Of a stretch of 64,000 bases of DNA, positions 33,965-42,976 are shown in pieces; positions within the stretch are counted from its first letter, which is position 1; each line of letters begins with the position of its first letter. Location of the stretch: NCBI GenBank assembly GCA_016717205.1, contig JADKGC010000007.1, positions 62,001 to 126,000 on the forward strand, written 5' to 3'. A program made the translations under genes and the position numbers. The stretch is from Candidatus Flexifilum breve. GTDB taxonomy: Bacteria > Chloroflexota > Anaerolineae > Aggregatilineales > Phototrophicaceae. Below the pieces are notes generated by a model. The model was not told the DNA's origin, did no database searches, and saw nothing but the letters and a program-made list of their open reading frames with translations.

Positions 33965-35269
33965 TTACGTATGAGCGATGGACATTTTAGGCGGCGTTCC
34001 ACCGGAACGCTCCGTTTCGCTCAGCCACAAGATCGCCCGTACAAGTTTTTGCGGGTCATGCCGCCAAGGGCGATCAGAGTCCACTAGATCGGTGTAATGC
34101 ACTTCGTATCGCTGCAATATCTCGTGCTGCTCCGGCGCGGGTCGCACATACCGCGTGTTCGCCCCGGCGTTCTCCGACGGATAGGCATTGTTAGCCAGCA
34201 CGGCTTGAAACACACCGCGCCCGATGTGGCGCTCCAGCGCCAGCACGTGATCGGCCACCGTATACCCGCTCGTTTCTCCCGGTTGCATCGCGATATTGCA
34301 GATGTACACCTTGTAAGCGGATGTCGCGCGCAGCGCCTCGGCAATCCCTTTGACCAGCAGATTGGGGAGGATGCTCGTGTACAGGCTGCCCGGACCCAAA
34401 CAGATGATGTCTGCATTCAAAATGGCCTGCACGCTGCCGCGATATGCCTCGGCGTCTGCCGGTTCGACCGAGAGTTTCTCGATCACGCCGCCCGCCTCGG
34501 TGATGTTTGACTCGCCGCGCACTGTCAGCAGGCGGGTCTTGCTCGCCAGTCGCACATTCGCGACTAAGGTGACATCATTCAATGTTGCCGGGAGCACGCT
34601 CCCCTGAATATTGAGGACGCGCTCGGTCTCGATCAGGGCGGTTTCGAGGCTGCCCGTCACACCCGCCAGCGCGCTGATGAACAGGTTGCCGAAGGCGTGT
34701 CCGCCGAGATCACCACTGTTGAAGCGATACTGAAACAATTGGGTCATGAGGCTTTCGTCATCGGCCAGCGCGGCGATGTTATTGCGTAAATCGCCGGGAG
34801 GGAGCACGCCGAGTTCGCGGCGCAGTCGCCCGGAACTTCCGCCGTCATCTGCGACGGTGACGATTGCTGTGATATTGCCTGTGTACGGTTTCATCCCTTT
34901 AAGCACGGACGGAAGGCCGGTACCACCGCCAACGGCGACGACCTTGATGCCCTTCTGCGTCATGCTGTGTCGGTACACGGCGTCAATCACTCGACCCTGA
35001 ACCATTTTCCGGTATGGCGCGAGGATGTTGCGCGACAGTTTGATTTCGGCAATCCCGCAGAGCAGCAGCCCCACGAATACGCCTGCGCCAATTTCCAGCC
35101 AACCGATGCTTGGCACACTGCGCGCCGCCAGCGTGGGCTGCGCGAGCTCCAAAATCGCAAAGGCGAGGCTTAGCGCGATGATTCCGATTCCGAGTGCGAG
35201 GAGCAGCAGCCAGCGCTTAACTCCCAGCCCCACCGTAAACCACTTTTGGAGCGCATTTGCCAGGTTCAT
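33965..35269 (-). CDS. yvcK: YvcK/CofD-like gluconeogenesis factor with N-terminal membrane anchor
   Basis: 434 residues. Residues 1-90 contain two hydrophobic segments (about 20-42 and 55-75), absent from Bacillus YvcK but seen in other phyla. The CofD-like domain follows: VVAVGGGTGLPSVLKGMK, VADDGGSSGRLRRELG, PPGDLRNNI, then GGHAFGNLF and the ADIICLGPGSLYTSILPNLL stretch. YvcK binds UDP-sugars and is needed for growth on gluconeogenic carbon and for cell-wall synthesis. Its place directly upstream of gap (14 bases) fits that role and suggests co-transcription. Confidence 0.93.
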   Translation of the reverse strand: MNLANALQKWFTVGLGVKRWLLLLALGIGIIALSLAFAILELAQPTLAARSVPSIGWLEIGAGVFVGLLLCGIAEIKLSRNILAPYRKMVQGRVIDAVYRHSMTQKGIKVVAVGGGTGLPSVLKGMKPYTGNITAIVTVADDGGSSGRLRRELGVLPPGDLRNNIAALADDESLMTQLFQYRFNSGDLGGHAFGNLFISALAGVTGSLETALIETERVLNIQGSVLPATLNDVTLVANVRLASKTRLLTVRGESNITEAGGVIEKLSVEPADAEAYRGSVQAILNADIICLGPGSLYTSILPNLLVKGIAEALRATSAYKVYICNIAMQPGETSGYTVADHVLALERHIGRGVFQAVLANNAYPSENAGANTRYVRPAPEQHEILQRYEVHYTDLVDSDRPWRHDPQKLVRAILWLSETERSGGTPPKMSIAHT

Positions 35270-35334
35270 CTAGTCGTAACCCGCCATACACTGATCAAAG
35301 AGATTAACACCGCGTTCCCGGGCTGTCAAAATTT

Positions 35335-36030
35335 TTAGGCGGATTTAACACGATAAGTGATGAAAAACAGGGTGATCGCGCTGAGGATCGTCAACCCGCC
35401 GATGGTGATCGCCGCGTCGAACCAGAATTGTTCTGGGAACAGGCGAATCAACGTATCCGAGTAGTAGAACTGCCACGTCCCGCTTTCGAAGAACAGTTGA
35501 TGAAAGCCGGTGAAGAAGAACTCCCAATTGAAGACCGCCGTCAGCGCGATTGTGACCAGCAGCGCCACCGTCACCAGCGCTCCATTGCGGATGCTCATCG
35601 CCACCTGATTCGCCGCGCCGCGATAGTACAGGTAGAGCAGGGCGACCAGCGCCAGCACCGCGCCGATCAACGCGGCTGCAAACGCGATTTGCGTGACCAG
35701 CTTCACATCACGCAGATGCTGGAGTTCGCGCAGTGTATACATAGCGCGCCCATCATTCAGCGTCAAATCCGCGAGGTATTCGACATCCTCGCCGTTGAGC
35801 AGATAGCGCAGCGTATACGGTGCGTAGTTCATACGTTCTTCGGTTGTGAAGCCATAGGGGTCATCAGGAAAACCGGGGCGCGTGTACTCGAAATACAGGA
35901 AGGCGGGCGTCATGACGATGCGCACGATCAGCAGCACAATCAGCGGCGCGAGGATGATCGTTAAGTAGGCTTGCGCCAACCAACGCAGTGCTGGGCGGTC
36001 AATGCGCTGCGCTTCGGTCGTCTCCGTCAT
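35335..36030 (-). CDS. TIGR01906 / DUF1461 integral membrane protein
   Basis: 231 residues, five hydrophobic segments with a large loop after the first. The loop has TRPGFP...ERMNYAPYTLRYLLNGEDVEYL and MYTLRELQHLRDVK, and the C-terminal half has FTGFHQLFFESGTWQFYYSDTLIRLFPEQFW, the family's diagnostic stretch. Function unknown for the family. Its start overlaps the stop of the fused spermidine synthase by 4 bases, so the two are coupled. Confidence 0.85.
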   Translation of the reverse strand: MTETTEAQRIDRPALRWLAQAYLTIILAPLIVLLIVRIVMTPAFLYFEYTRPGFPDDPYGFTTEERMNYAPYTLRYLLNGEDVEYLADLTLNDGRAMYTLRELQHLRDVKLVTQIAFAAALIGAVLALVALLYLYYRGAANQVAMSIRNGALVTVALLVTIALTAVFNWEFFFTGFHQLFFESGTWQFYYSDTLIRLFPEQFWFDAAITIGGLTILSAITLFFITYRVKSA

Positions 36031-37589
36031 CTGAGCTGCTCCACGCCGCCACCAAACAGGAAATTCAGCACCATCGAGTCGACCATTGTTTCAACTGGGG
36101 CGCGGTTGTCCGTGAAGATTGTTTCTGACGCTGTTACCGGGACGAGCGCCGACACCGCGAGGTTGAGTGTCGTCTTCAAATCGTCGGGCGCGTCCTGTGG
36201 GATGAGCGCCACGTTGCGAATGAAGTCCTCGCTGGTCGTGGGCTGCACGGACGCGACGAGGATCGTATTGAACGAGTAGGGGACATCCATCGCGTGCACC
36301 GTCGGGTAGACTTGCAGCAGCGTCGCGGTCAGCGCGTCGATCAGCCGCCGATCCGTATCGGTGCGCCCTACGTTGATCGCGACCACGCCGTTATCCAGTA
36401 GATGATCGCGCACTTCGCTGAAGAATTCGACGGTCGTCAACTGCCATGGGATGTATGGCGGACGGTAAGCATCGATGCCGATCACGCTGTAGCGCCGTTC
36501 GAGTTGATTCAGCGCGTAGCGCCCATCCTCGACGATCACATTCAGATTCGGCATCGCCTCCGGGTTCATGTCGAAGTAGCGCGCGCCCGCTTCCACAATC
36601 GCCGGATCGATTTCGATTCCGTCAATGGGAATGTCACCGTAGATGTGCGTGTACTGCCGCGCAATCGTTCCCGCCGCCAACCCGATCAGCGCCAGCGATT
36701 CCACATCGTCGGGCTGGGTGTCCGGGTTGAAGTATGGCGCGGTCAGGAAGAAGTCCCACGTGCGCCCGTAGGCATACTGGGTTGCATGCCACTGGCTGTG
36801 AATGCCTTGCCCCTCGTTCAGATACAGGTAGCGGTTACCCGCATTATCTTCCTGCACCTGAATGTAGTTGTACGCGCTCTCGTCCTCGTAGATCAGCTGC
36901 GCGCCTTCCGCCGCCGCCCGCAGCGGTGAGCCGTTCAGCACGAACAGTGACAGCACTGCGATTAGCACAGGCATCCACAAAAAGCGCAGCGCCCGTGTGC
37001 CTTCTACGCGCCACAACCCGATCAGTGCGACGAGAAACAGCACCCCCGCGAACAGCAGAAACGTCTGGAAGGTGCCGAGTTCGGGCAGGAGGATCACTAC
37101 GGGCAGGAAAGTGCCGACCAGACTGCCGAGCGTGCTAATCGCGTATAGGCGTCCGGCCGTTTTGCCCGCCGACTGTGCGTCCGCGACCGTCAGGCGAATC
37201 GCGAACGGCGACACCGTGCCGAGCAGCGTGATGGGAATGGCGAACAGCACCAGCACTGAGGCGAACGATGCGATGGATAGCGCCCCGTCGAAGTTGCTGA
37301 ACGCGGTCGCCGCCGCCGACAATACCGGACGCGCCACCAGCGGAATTACCGCGCTGAGAAATGCGCCCCATACCAATATGCGATAAAACGTGGAAAAATG
37401 AGGTGAACGGTCGGCCCAGCGCCCGCCGACGAAATAACCGACGGTCAGGTATAACAGCATCAAGCCGATCACGTTGGCCCAGACCAGATTACTTGTGCCG
37501 AAGACACTGCCCAACAGACGCGACGCCAGCATTTCGACCGCGAGGGTCGTCATGCCGCTGGTGAATACTGCGAGGTAAAGGTAAGCCAA
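36027..37589 (-). CDS. Membrane-fused spermidine synthase-like protein
   Basis: 520 residues. Residues 1-225 carry seven or eight membrane segments of the MFS-like type found fused to aminopropyltransferases; about 235-500 form a spermidine-synthase-like methyltransferase fold: DESAYNYIQVQED, YLYLNEGQGIHSQWH, ALIGLAAGTIARQ, VDGIEIDPAIVEAG, VEDGRYALNQ and IGIDAYRPPYIP. The GGG motif of true synthases reads IGLAAGT, so the substrate may not be putrescine. TTG start at 37589, whose last base is shared with the divergent ATG of the GNAT gene. Confidence 0.88.
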   Translation of the reverse strand: MAYLYLAVFTSGMTTLAVEMLASRLLGSVFGTSNLVWANVIGLMLLYLTVGYFVGGRWADRSPHFSTFYRILVWGAFLSAVIPLVARPVLSAAATAFSNFDGALSIASFASVLVLFAIPITLLGTVSPFAIRLTVADAQSAGKTAGRLYAISTLGSLVGTFLPVVILLPELGTFQTFLLFAGVLFLVALIGLWRVEGTRALRFLWMPVLIAVLSLFVLNGSPLRAAAEGAQLIYEDESAYNYIQVQEDNAGNRYLYLNEGQGIHSQWHATQYAYGRTWDFFLTAPYFNPDTQPDDVESLALIGLAAGTIARQYTHIYGDIPIDGIEIDPAIVEAGARYFDMNPEAMPNLNVIVEDGRYALNQLERRYSVIGIDAYRPPYIPWQLTTVEFFSEVRDHLLDNGVVAINVGRTDTDRRLIDALTATLLQVYPTVHAMDVPYSFNTILVASVQPTTSEDFIRNVALIPQDAPDDLKTTLNLAVSALVPVTASETIFTDNRAPVETMVDSMVLNFLFGGGVEQLR

Positions 37590-38293
37590 TGACTGAGAAT
37601 CCTAAATCAATGAACACCCACATTCGCCGTGCTGAACCCGCGGATGCGCCGGGAATTACCCGAATTATACGCGCGGCGTGGCAAGAATATAACCCTGACG
37701 TTTTCCCGAACGTGATTCCCAAACATATGACCTTTGTTGCTGAGCGGGGCGAGGCCGGGATCATCGGTTTTGTCGATTCGTTCGCCACGCAGCGCGACGA
37801 AGACGACGCCGAAATCCGCTGGGAAGTCGACTGGCTCGCCGTCGATCCGAAAAATCATGGCCACGGCACGGGAACCGCGCTCATTGCCGCCGCGACTGAA
37901 GCGGGACGCGCCGCCCATGCGACCGTGGCGCGCGCGCTGGTGCGTATCGGCAATGTCGCTTCAGAGAAAGCCTTCGAGAAGAATGGCTATAAGCCGTCGC
38001 CGGATATGCTGGCGCTCTATATCAGCGATCAGCCGCTCAAAGAGCTGCGTTCCGTCGCCGATCACCGCCAATCCTACCTGATCACGGTCAATCGCCTCAA
38101 CGATACCGCCATCTGGATTGAAGGTGAAATCACCGACCGCGTCCTGCAGCAAGCGCGCTATGTGATCGGTGTGCGCGGTTGGCATGCGGCTGGGGCGCTC
38201 ATCCCGCGCAGCGACCGCAAACTGCTCAAGTTGGTGGAGGCGGAAGGCTACAAACACGTCGCCAATTACCGCCAGTACGTGCTGCGCTACTGA
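37589..38293 (+). CDS. GNAT family N-acetyltransferase
   Basis: 234 residues. An acetyl-CoA-binding GNAT domain covers about 8-145: IRRAEPADAPGITRII, VDWLAVDPKNHGHGTGTALI (the pyrophosphate-binding turn) and IGNVASEKAFEKNGYK. The remaining about 85 residues form a second half with a degenerate GNAT-like pattern ending GYKHVANYRQYVLRY, so this may be a tandem GNAT. The ATG at 37589 has GAGGTAAAGG upstream. Substrate unknown. Confidence 0.85.
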   Translation: MTENPKSMNTHIRRAEPADAPGITRIIRAAWQEYNPDVFPNVIPKHMTFVAERGEAGIIGFVDSFATQRDEDDAEIRWEVDWLAVDPKNHGHGTGTALIAAATEAGRAAHATVARALVRIGNVASEKAFEKNGYKPSPDMLALYISDQPLKELRSVADHRQSYLITVNRLNDTAIWIEGEITDRVLQQARYVIGVRGWHAAGALIPRSDRKLLKLVEAEGYKHVANYRQYVLRY

Positions 38294-38312
38294 AGGGGAA
38301 AATATCATTTGT

Positions 38313-38338
38313 AGGGACGCGATTTATCGCGTCCGCTT
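38313..38338 (+). repeat. Family 2 palindromic repeat, copy 4
   Basis: Identical in its core to copy 1 (GTAGGGACGCGATTTATCGC then GTCCGC); 20 bases after the GNAT stop, before the DUF58 stop. Confidence 0.8.
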
Positions 38339-38359
38339 CATGACTCGCCGAAAACTTGT

Positions 38360-39613
38360 TTAGTTCAGTGGCTGCGCCAACGCATTGGCGATGTCGTCGC
38401 CTTTGCGCACCACCACGCTCGGAATCTTGCCGAGTCGCAGCATCGCGCGCGTGTCATCCACTTTGCTGCCGCCGCCGAACGAATACGGATCGATCAGTAC
38501 GCACACGGGGCGGATGCCTTTGCGCGCCAATATCTGCGCTTCGCCAATCCACGACGCATCCAGCGACGACGTGACGATCACCAGTGTTGTGCCGCGCGTC
38601 AGGTAGGGCGTTTCCAGCGTCAGCATTTGACCGAGCGTGTACGATGATAGACTCCGCGCGACGGCCAACGTCTGCAATATATGCAGCATTTGTCGGTTGC
38701 CGCGTTCCGGTTGATACACCTCGCGGTGCGGCACATACGCCGCGAACCCGAGCGCGCGTTCCTGCTCGATGAAATGCTGCGCCAGCGACGCCGTGATCAC
38801 CACGCCATATTCTTCGGTTGAGGGCGGAATGCCGATCCCATTGGGAATAACCGGTCCGTTCCCCCGAAGGCGCTGTACGGTTGGCTCTTCGACCAGCGAC
38901 CCGCGCGAGAAATCCATGAACAACCAGATGTCGACCATCGGGTCGATCTCAAATTCCTTGACCATCAGCCGATCTTTGCGTGCGGTTGATGCCCAGTGGA
39001 TGCGGTTGAAGCTGTCGCCCGAGGCGTATTCGCGCACACCCGCCGCATTGGTCGTCACATTCTGCGCCCGCTGCCGCTGCGCCTCACCGCCGGAGAGCAC
39101 ACCCATCGGCAGTTGAAAGCGGCTGATCGGCACGGTCGCCGGGTACACGGTCACGCGTGAGGTGGCCGCGAACTTGCGTGGTGAAATGAACAGGCCGAAC
39201 GGGTCGCCGCTCATAATCGTCAACGGACCAAGTCGGAACTCACCCCGCGTCAGGCACGGCGTCTCGACGTACCAGCGATACTTGCCCCGGATGCCGAGCG
39301 ACGGCACCACATGGCTCGCGCGGTGTCCCGGCAGCTCGGATTCGTCGCGAACTTCCAACCACAACTTGGGCAGCCACGCCCGGTTATGCACGACGAACGC
39401 CTCTTCGAGGTTGCGCCCGACCTGCGCGCGGCGCGCCCGCGTCTTGCGGGCGACGCTCACCCAGCGCACCGACACCCAGGCCCACAGCAGCGAGACGATC
39501 AGCAAACCGCCCAGCAAATACGCAAGGTTGAAGAAGATGGCGCGCCCCGTGAACAACCCGGTGAGCAGCGCGCCGATCAGCAGCAAATAGATCGTGTTGC
39601 GGCGATTTTGCAT
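38360..39613 (-). CDS. DUF58 domain protein
   Basis: 417 residues. Two N-terminal hydrophobic segments, then a beta-rich middle and the DUF58 core: REYASGDSFNRIHWASTARKDRLMVKEFE, followed by a VWA-like fold (VDIWLFMDFSRGSL as a partial MIDAS). DUF58 proteins travel with MoxR ATPases, as here (the moxR stop lies 12 bases from this start), and the pair is thought to act as a chaperone or metal-insertion module. Confidence 0.9.
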   Translation of the reverse strand: MQNRRNTIYLLLIGALLTGLFTGRAIFFNLAYLLGGLLIVSLLWAWVSVRWVSVARKTRARRAQVGRNLEEAFVVHNRAWLPKLWLEVRDESELPGHRASHVVPSLGIRGKYRWYVETPCLTRGEFRLGPLTIMSGDPFGLFISPRKFAATSRVTVYPATVPISRFQLPMGVLSGGEAQRQRAQNVTTNAAGVREYASGDSFNRIHWASTARKDRLMVKEFEIDPMVDIWLFMDFSRGSLVEEPTVQRLRGNGPVIPNGIGIPPSTEEYGVVITASLAQHFIEQERALGFAAYVPHREVYQPERGNRQMLHILQTLAVARSLSSYTLGQMLTLETPYLTRGTTLVIVTSSLDASWIGEAQILARKGIRPVCVLIDPYSFGGGSKVDDTRAMLRLGKIPSVVVRKGDDIANALAQPLN

Positions 39614-39624
39614 GGGGTTCGACG

Positions 39625-40632
39625 CTATGGGCGCATACCCAGCGCTGAACCGCCGGGGACAGGCGTCGCATTCAGAATGTCCTGCACGATGGTGCGCGCC
39701 GAAATATCGCGGATACGCGCTGCTGGCCCCACGATGATGCGATGCGCCAGCGTCGCTTCTGCCAGCGCCTTCACGTCATCCGGTTCGACCGCATCGCGTC
39801 CCGCCATCGCCGCGCGGGTCTGCGCGCAGCGGAACAGTGCCAGTGATCCGCGGGGACTGCTGCCGAGGTACACATCCGGGTGCTGCCGCGAGGCGCTCAC
39901 CAGCGCGATGATGTACTGCTTGACGTATTCCGACACATACACTTGGCGCGTCGCGTTCTGCGCGGCGATCAGTTCTTCGACTGAGACCACTTGCAGCACA
40001 TTCGCGAGTGGATGCTCATACTGCTGCGACGTGAGAATGCTCATTTCTTCGTGTGGGGTAGGGTAGCCCAACTGGATGCGCATGATGAAGCGGTCGAGCT
40101 GCGCTTCTGGCAGGGGAAATGTCCCCTCATACTCGATGGGATTCTGCGTTGCCAGCAGCAGGAAGGGCTGATCCAGCGCATAGGTGACGCCATCCACCGT
40201 GATCTGCTTTTCTTCCATCGCTTCCAGCAGCGCGGCTTGCGTTTTCGGCGTTGCGCGGTTGATTTCATCGGCGAGGACGATCTGCGCCATGATCGGTCCA
40301 GCGCGGAATTCGAACTGCCGGGTCGCTTGATTAAACAGGGAGACTCCCGTTACGTCTGATGGGAGCATATCGGGTGTAAACTGAATGCGGCTGAAGCTGC
40401 ATCCAATCGACTTGGCTAACGCCTTCGCCATCATGGTTTTGCCGACGCCGGGAATGTCCTCAATCAAAATGTGCCCTTGGCTGATTAAGCCGAGGACCGT
40501 CATGCGGACTTCATTGCGTTTGCCGACAATCACTTGGCTGACGCTGTGGACGATGCGTTCTGCGACGTTCTGGACGACTTCGAGTCGTTGGCGCGGACGG
40601 GCGTTATTGTAGACCTGATTCTGATCGGGCAT
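39625..40632 (-). CDS. MoxR family AAA+ ATPase
   Basis: 335 residues: Walker A EDIPGVGKTMMAKAL, Walker B IVLADEINRATPKTQAALLEAMEE, the sensor FLLLATQNPIEYEGTFPLPEAQLDRF and the arginine-rich C-terminal domain with GSSPRGSLALFRCAQ. MoxR proteins remodel or activate partner proteins with VWA or DUF58 domains; the downstream DUF58 gene is the obvious partner. Divergent from the histidine kinase. Confidence 0.95.
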   Translation of the reverse strand: MPDQNQVYNNARPRQRLEVVQNVAERIVHSVSQVIVGKRNEVRMTVLGLISQGHILIEDIPGVGKTMMAKALAKSIGCSFSRIQFTPDMLPSDVTGVSLFNQATRQFEFRAGPIMAQIVLADEINRATPKTQAALLEAMEEKQITVDGVTYALDQPFLLLATQNPIEYEGTFPLPEAQLDRFIMRIQLGYPTPHEEMSILTSQQYEHPLANVLQVVSVEELIAAQNATRQVYVSEYVKQYIIALVSASRQHPDVYLGSSPRGSLALFRCAQTRAAMAGRDAVEPDDVKALAEATLAHRIIVGPAARIRDISARTIVQDILNATPVPGGSALGMRP

Positions 40633-40742
40633 GCGTTCACCTTACACCTGCGTATCCGTCGAGTGTAACACAGGTTGTGATAATTTTCGAGGCGAATAGC
40701 CGCTATACTAGCATATGTGTACGGTGTTTAAGCGACGATCCA

Positions 40743-41768
40743 ATGACTTCTTTCATACGCTTCCAAGACTTCTGCCTGATGGCAGACCGCTTACGTCATC
40801 CCCTCGTGATCCAATCTGTCGCGGGACGCTTTGTCTACCTTAATCCTTTCTTTCAGCGACTGACCGGCTATGTGCTGGAAGATCTGAGCGATTGTACTCC
40901 CGTGCAGCTTGTCCATCCCGATGATCGCCATATCGCGCTGGATGCGTATCAGAAGCTCGCGCAGGGCAGCGGGCAGGCCACTTCGCTCCGCTACCGGGTT
41001 CGTATCAAGAACGGCGACTATGTCGTGGTCGAGAACACCATGACGGTCCAGCAGGATGAACATGGCAAAGATGCCTGGATCATTTGCGCGCCGGTCATGG
41101 AGACGGTCAGCGAGCAGGCGATTGAACAGGCGCGCCAGTTGGTCGCCATGGAAGAACGGCAGCGCCTTGCCCGCGATTTGCACGATGCTGTCAGCCAGAC
41201 CTTGTTCTCAGCCAGCGTCATCGCGGAAACGCTCCCCATTCTGTACGACACCAATCCCGACGAAGTCATGAAGGGGCTGAATAAACTCTCTGCGTTGACT
41301 AAAGGCGCGCTCGCCGAAATGCGCACGCTGCTGGTTGAACTGCGCCCCGGCGCGCTCACGGAGATCGAATTGAGCCAGCTGCTCACGTATCTTGTCAACA
41401 GCTTTCGCACCCGTCTGGAAGGTGAGATCGTGTTTGAAAACGCCGGGTGTGCCAAGCGCATTGACCCGGAGACGAAGGTCAGCATTTACCGCATCGCACA
41501 AGAAGCTATGAACAACATTGTGCGCCATTCCCGCGCGACCTTCGTCTCGGTCGAATTGAACTGTAGGCCGGGTTTGGTGGAACTGGACATTCGCGATAAC
41601 GGTGTTGGCTTTGATGCGCGCGGCATATCTGCCAGCCATATGGGGCTGCGCATCATGTATGAACGCGCCGAATCCAGCGGTCTTGAACTTGACATTATTA
41701 GCGTACCGGGTGAGGGCACTCAGGTCCATTTGCAGAAAAACGGAGCAGCGCAGTCTTATGAGCGATGA
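40743..41768 (+). CDS. PAS-domain sensor histidine kinase (NarX/HisKA_3 type)
   Basis: 341 residues from the ATG at 40743 (MTSFIRFQDF). A GTG at 40677 gives 22 more residues, but a -10-like TATACT at 40704-40709 lies inside that stretch, which argues for the shorter start. One PAS domain (about 15-120: GRFVYLNPFFQRLTGY, VHPDDRHIALDAY), then the HisKA_3 helix with the phosphorylated H147 in ARDLHDAVSQTLF, and a HATPase with NNIVRHSRA and DNGVGFD. No membrane span, so a cytosolic sensor. It overlaps the LuxR-type regulator by 11 bases. Confidence 0.93.
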   Translation: MTSFIRFQDFCLMADRLRHPLVIQSVAGRFVYLNPFFQRLTGYVLEDLSDCTPVQLVHPDDRHIALDAYQKLAQGSGQATSLRYRVRIKNGDYVVVENTMTVQQDEHGKDAWIICAPVMETVSEQAIEQARQLVAMEERQRLARDLHDAVSQTLFSASVIAETLPILYDTNPDEVMKGLNKLSALTKGALAEMRTLLVELRPGALTEIELSQLLTYLVNSFRTRLEGEIVFENAGCAKRIDPETKVSIYRIAQEAMNNIVRHSRATFVSVELNCRPGLVELDIRDNGVGFDARGISASHMGLRIMYERAESSGLELDIISVPGEGTQVHLQKNGAAQSYER

Positions 41769-42402
41769 ACACAAAATCCGTATCATGATCGTCGATGACC
41801 ATCAGGTTGTCCGGCAAGGGTTCGCCGTGTTCCTCAAGGCATTTCCTGATCTGGAATTTGTCGGCGAGGCGGTCAACGGTGAAGAAGCTGTCGAACTCGC
41901 GGGCAGCCTCCAGCCTGATGTGATCCTCATGGATATGATCATGCCGCGCCTGGGCGGCGTGGATGCGACTCGCGTCATTCGGGATGCGAATCCGAACATT
42001 CAGGTTATCGCGCTCACCAGCTTCACCGATAACAAGCAGTTGGTGCAGGACGCGCTCAACGCGGGTGCCATCGGTTACCTGTTCAAAGATGTCTCGATTG
42101 CCGACCTCGCTAAAGCGATCCGTCTTGCCTATGACGGCACGCCGGTGCTCGCGCCGGAAGCGACGCGCATGCTCATTCAGGCAAAAACGCAGCGCAGCCC
42201 CAAAGACTACAACCTGAGCAAACGCGAACTCGAAGTGCTCAGCCTGCTGGTGGACGGCCTGAGCAATGCCGAAATCGCGGATCGCATGTCGGTCAGCTCA
42301 TCGACCATCAAGTTCCATGTGAGCAGCATTCTCGGCAAACTGGGCGCGGCGACCCGCACCGAAGCTGTCTCGATTGCGCATCAGCAGAAATTAGTACTCT
42401 GA
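41758..42402 (+). CDS. NarL/LuxR-type response regulator
   Basis: 214 residues from the ATG at 41758 (MSDEHKIRIMIVDDHQVV). The receiver domain has D59 in VILMDMIMP and the lysine in YLFKDV; the C-terminal LuxR helix-turn-helix has LSKRELEVLSLLVDGLSNAE and VSSSTIKFHVSSIL. Overlap with the kinase stop shows translational coupling and a cognate pair. Target genes unknown. Confidence 0.95.
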   Translation: MSDEHKIRIMIVDDHQVVRQGFAVFLKAFPDLEFVGEAVNGEEAVELAGSLQPDVILMDMIMPRLGGVDATRVIRDANPNIQVIALTSFTDNKQLVQDALNAGAIGYLFKDVSIADLAKAIRLAYDGTPVLAPEATRMLIQAKTQRSPKDYNLSKRELEVLSLLVDGLSNAEIADRMSVSSSTIKFHVSSILGKLGAATRTEAVSIAHQQKLVL

Positions 42403-42499
42403 GCCCGGCTGTTGACGGCCAAACCTTTATGCTTTCCTGTTGAGATGTTCCATAAACACGTCTAGAATTAAGATATTCTGATGTGTTTGTGGAATCTCA

Positions 42500-42898
42500 A
42501 TGATGCCTGCTGAACTTCAAGCTGCTGCCCCGGTCAACGCCAAACGAGTCCTGATTGCCGAAGATAACGCCGATCTGCGCAAGTTGTTTTCGTATGTCTT
42601 CCAGAAAAACGGCTATGCCGTGCATACGGTGGCAGACGGGCAGCGGGCACTCGATTTCCTCAATACGCAGCCACTCCCGGATGTGATCATCCTCGATGTC
42701 AATATGCCGTATGTGAGCGGTTTAGATCTGCTGCAGCACGTGCGGGCCACCTCCACCATGAAACATGTACAGGTGATTCTCGTCAGCGGCAATTCGACAG
42801 TTGAACATGCGCCGGAAGCCGCGCTCGCTGACCTCATGCTGATCAAGCCGGTGAGCCCCAATGATCTCGTTACGCTCGCAGATCGGCTCATCATCTGA
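42500..42898 (+). CDS. Single-domain response regulator
   Basis: 132 residues, one receiver domain with E21/D22 in LIAEDN, phospho-acceptor D66 in VIILDVNMP, Ser in LVSGNS and K112 or so in LMLIKPV. No output domain. It lies 97 bases after the NarL-type regulator and just upstream of the roadblock gene; it may be a shuttle in the same pathway. Confidence 0.9.
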   Translation: MMPAELQAAAPVNAKRVLIAEDNADLRKLFSYVFQKNGYAVHTVADGQRALDFLNTQPLPDVIILDVNMPYVSGLDLLQHVRATSTMKHVQVILVSGNSTVEHAPEAALADLMLIKPVSPNDLVTLADRLII

Positions 42899-42909
42899 AG
42901 AACCCTAAC

Positions 42910-42937
42910 TTGCCGTTTGAACCTCCTCCTGTATAAT
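42910..42937 (+). promoter_or_regulatory. Promoter of the roadblock gene
   Basis: TTGCCG (42910-42915), 16-base spacer, consensus TATAAT (42932-42937), 40 bases before the ATG at 42977. Confidence 0.65.
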
Positions 42938-42976
42938 AATTCTGACAGTATCGACCCCGAACAGGAGCAGCACCCT

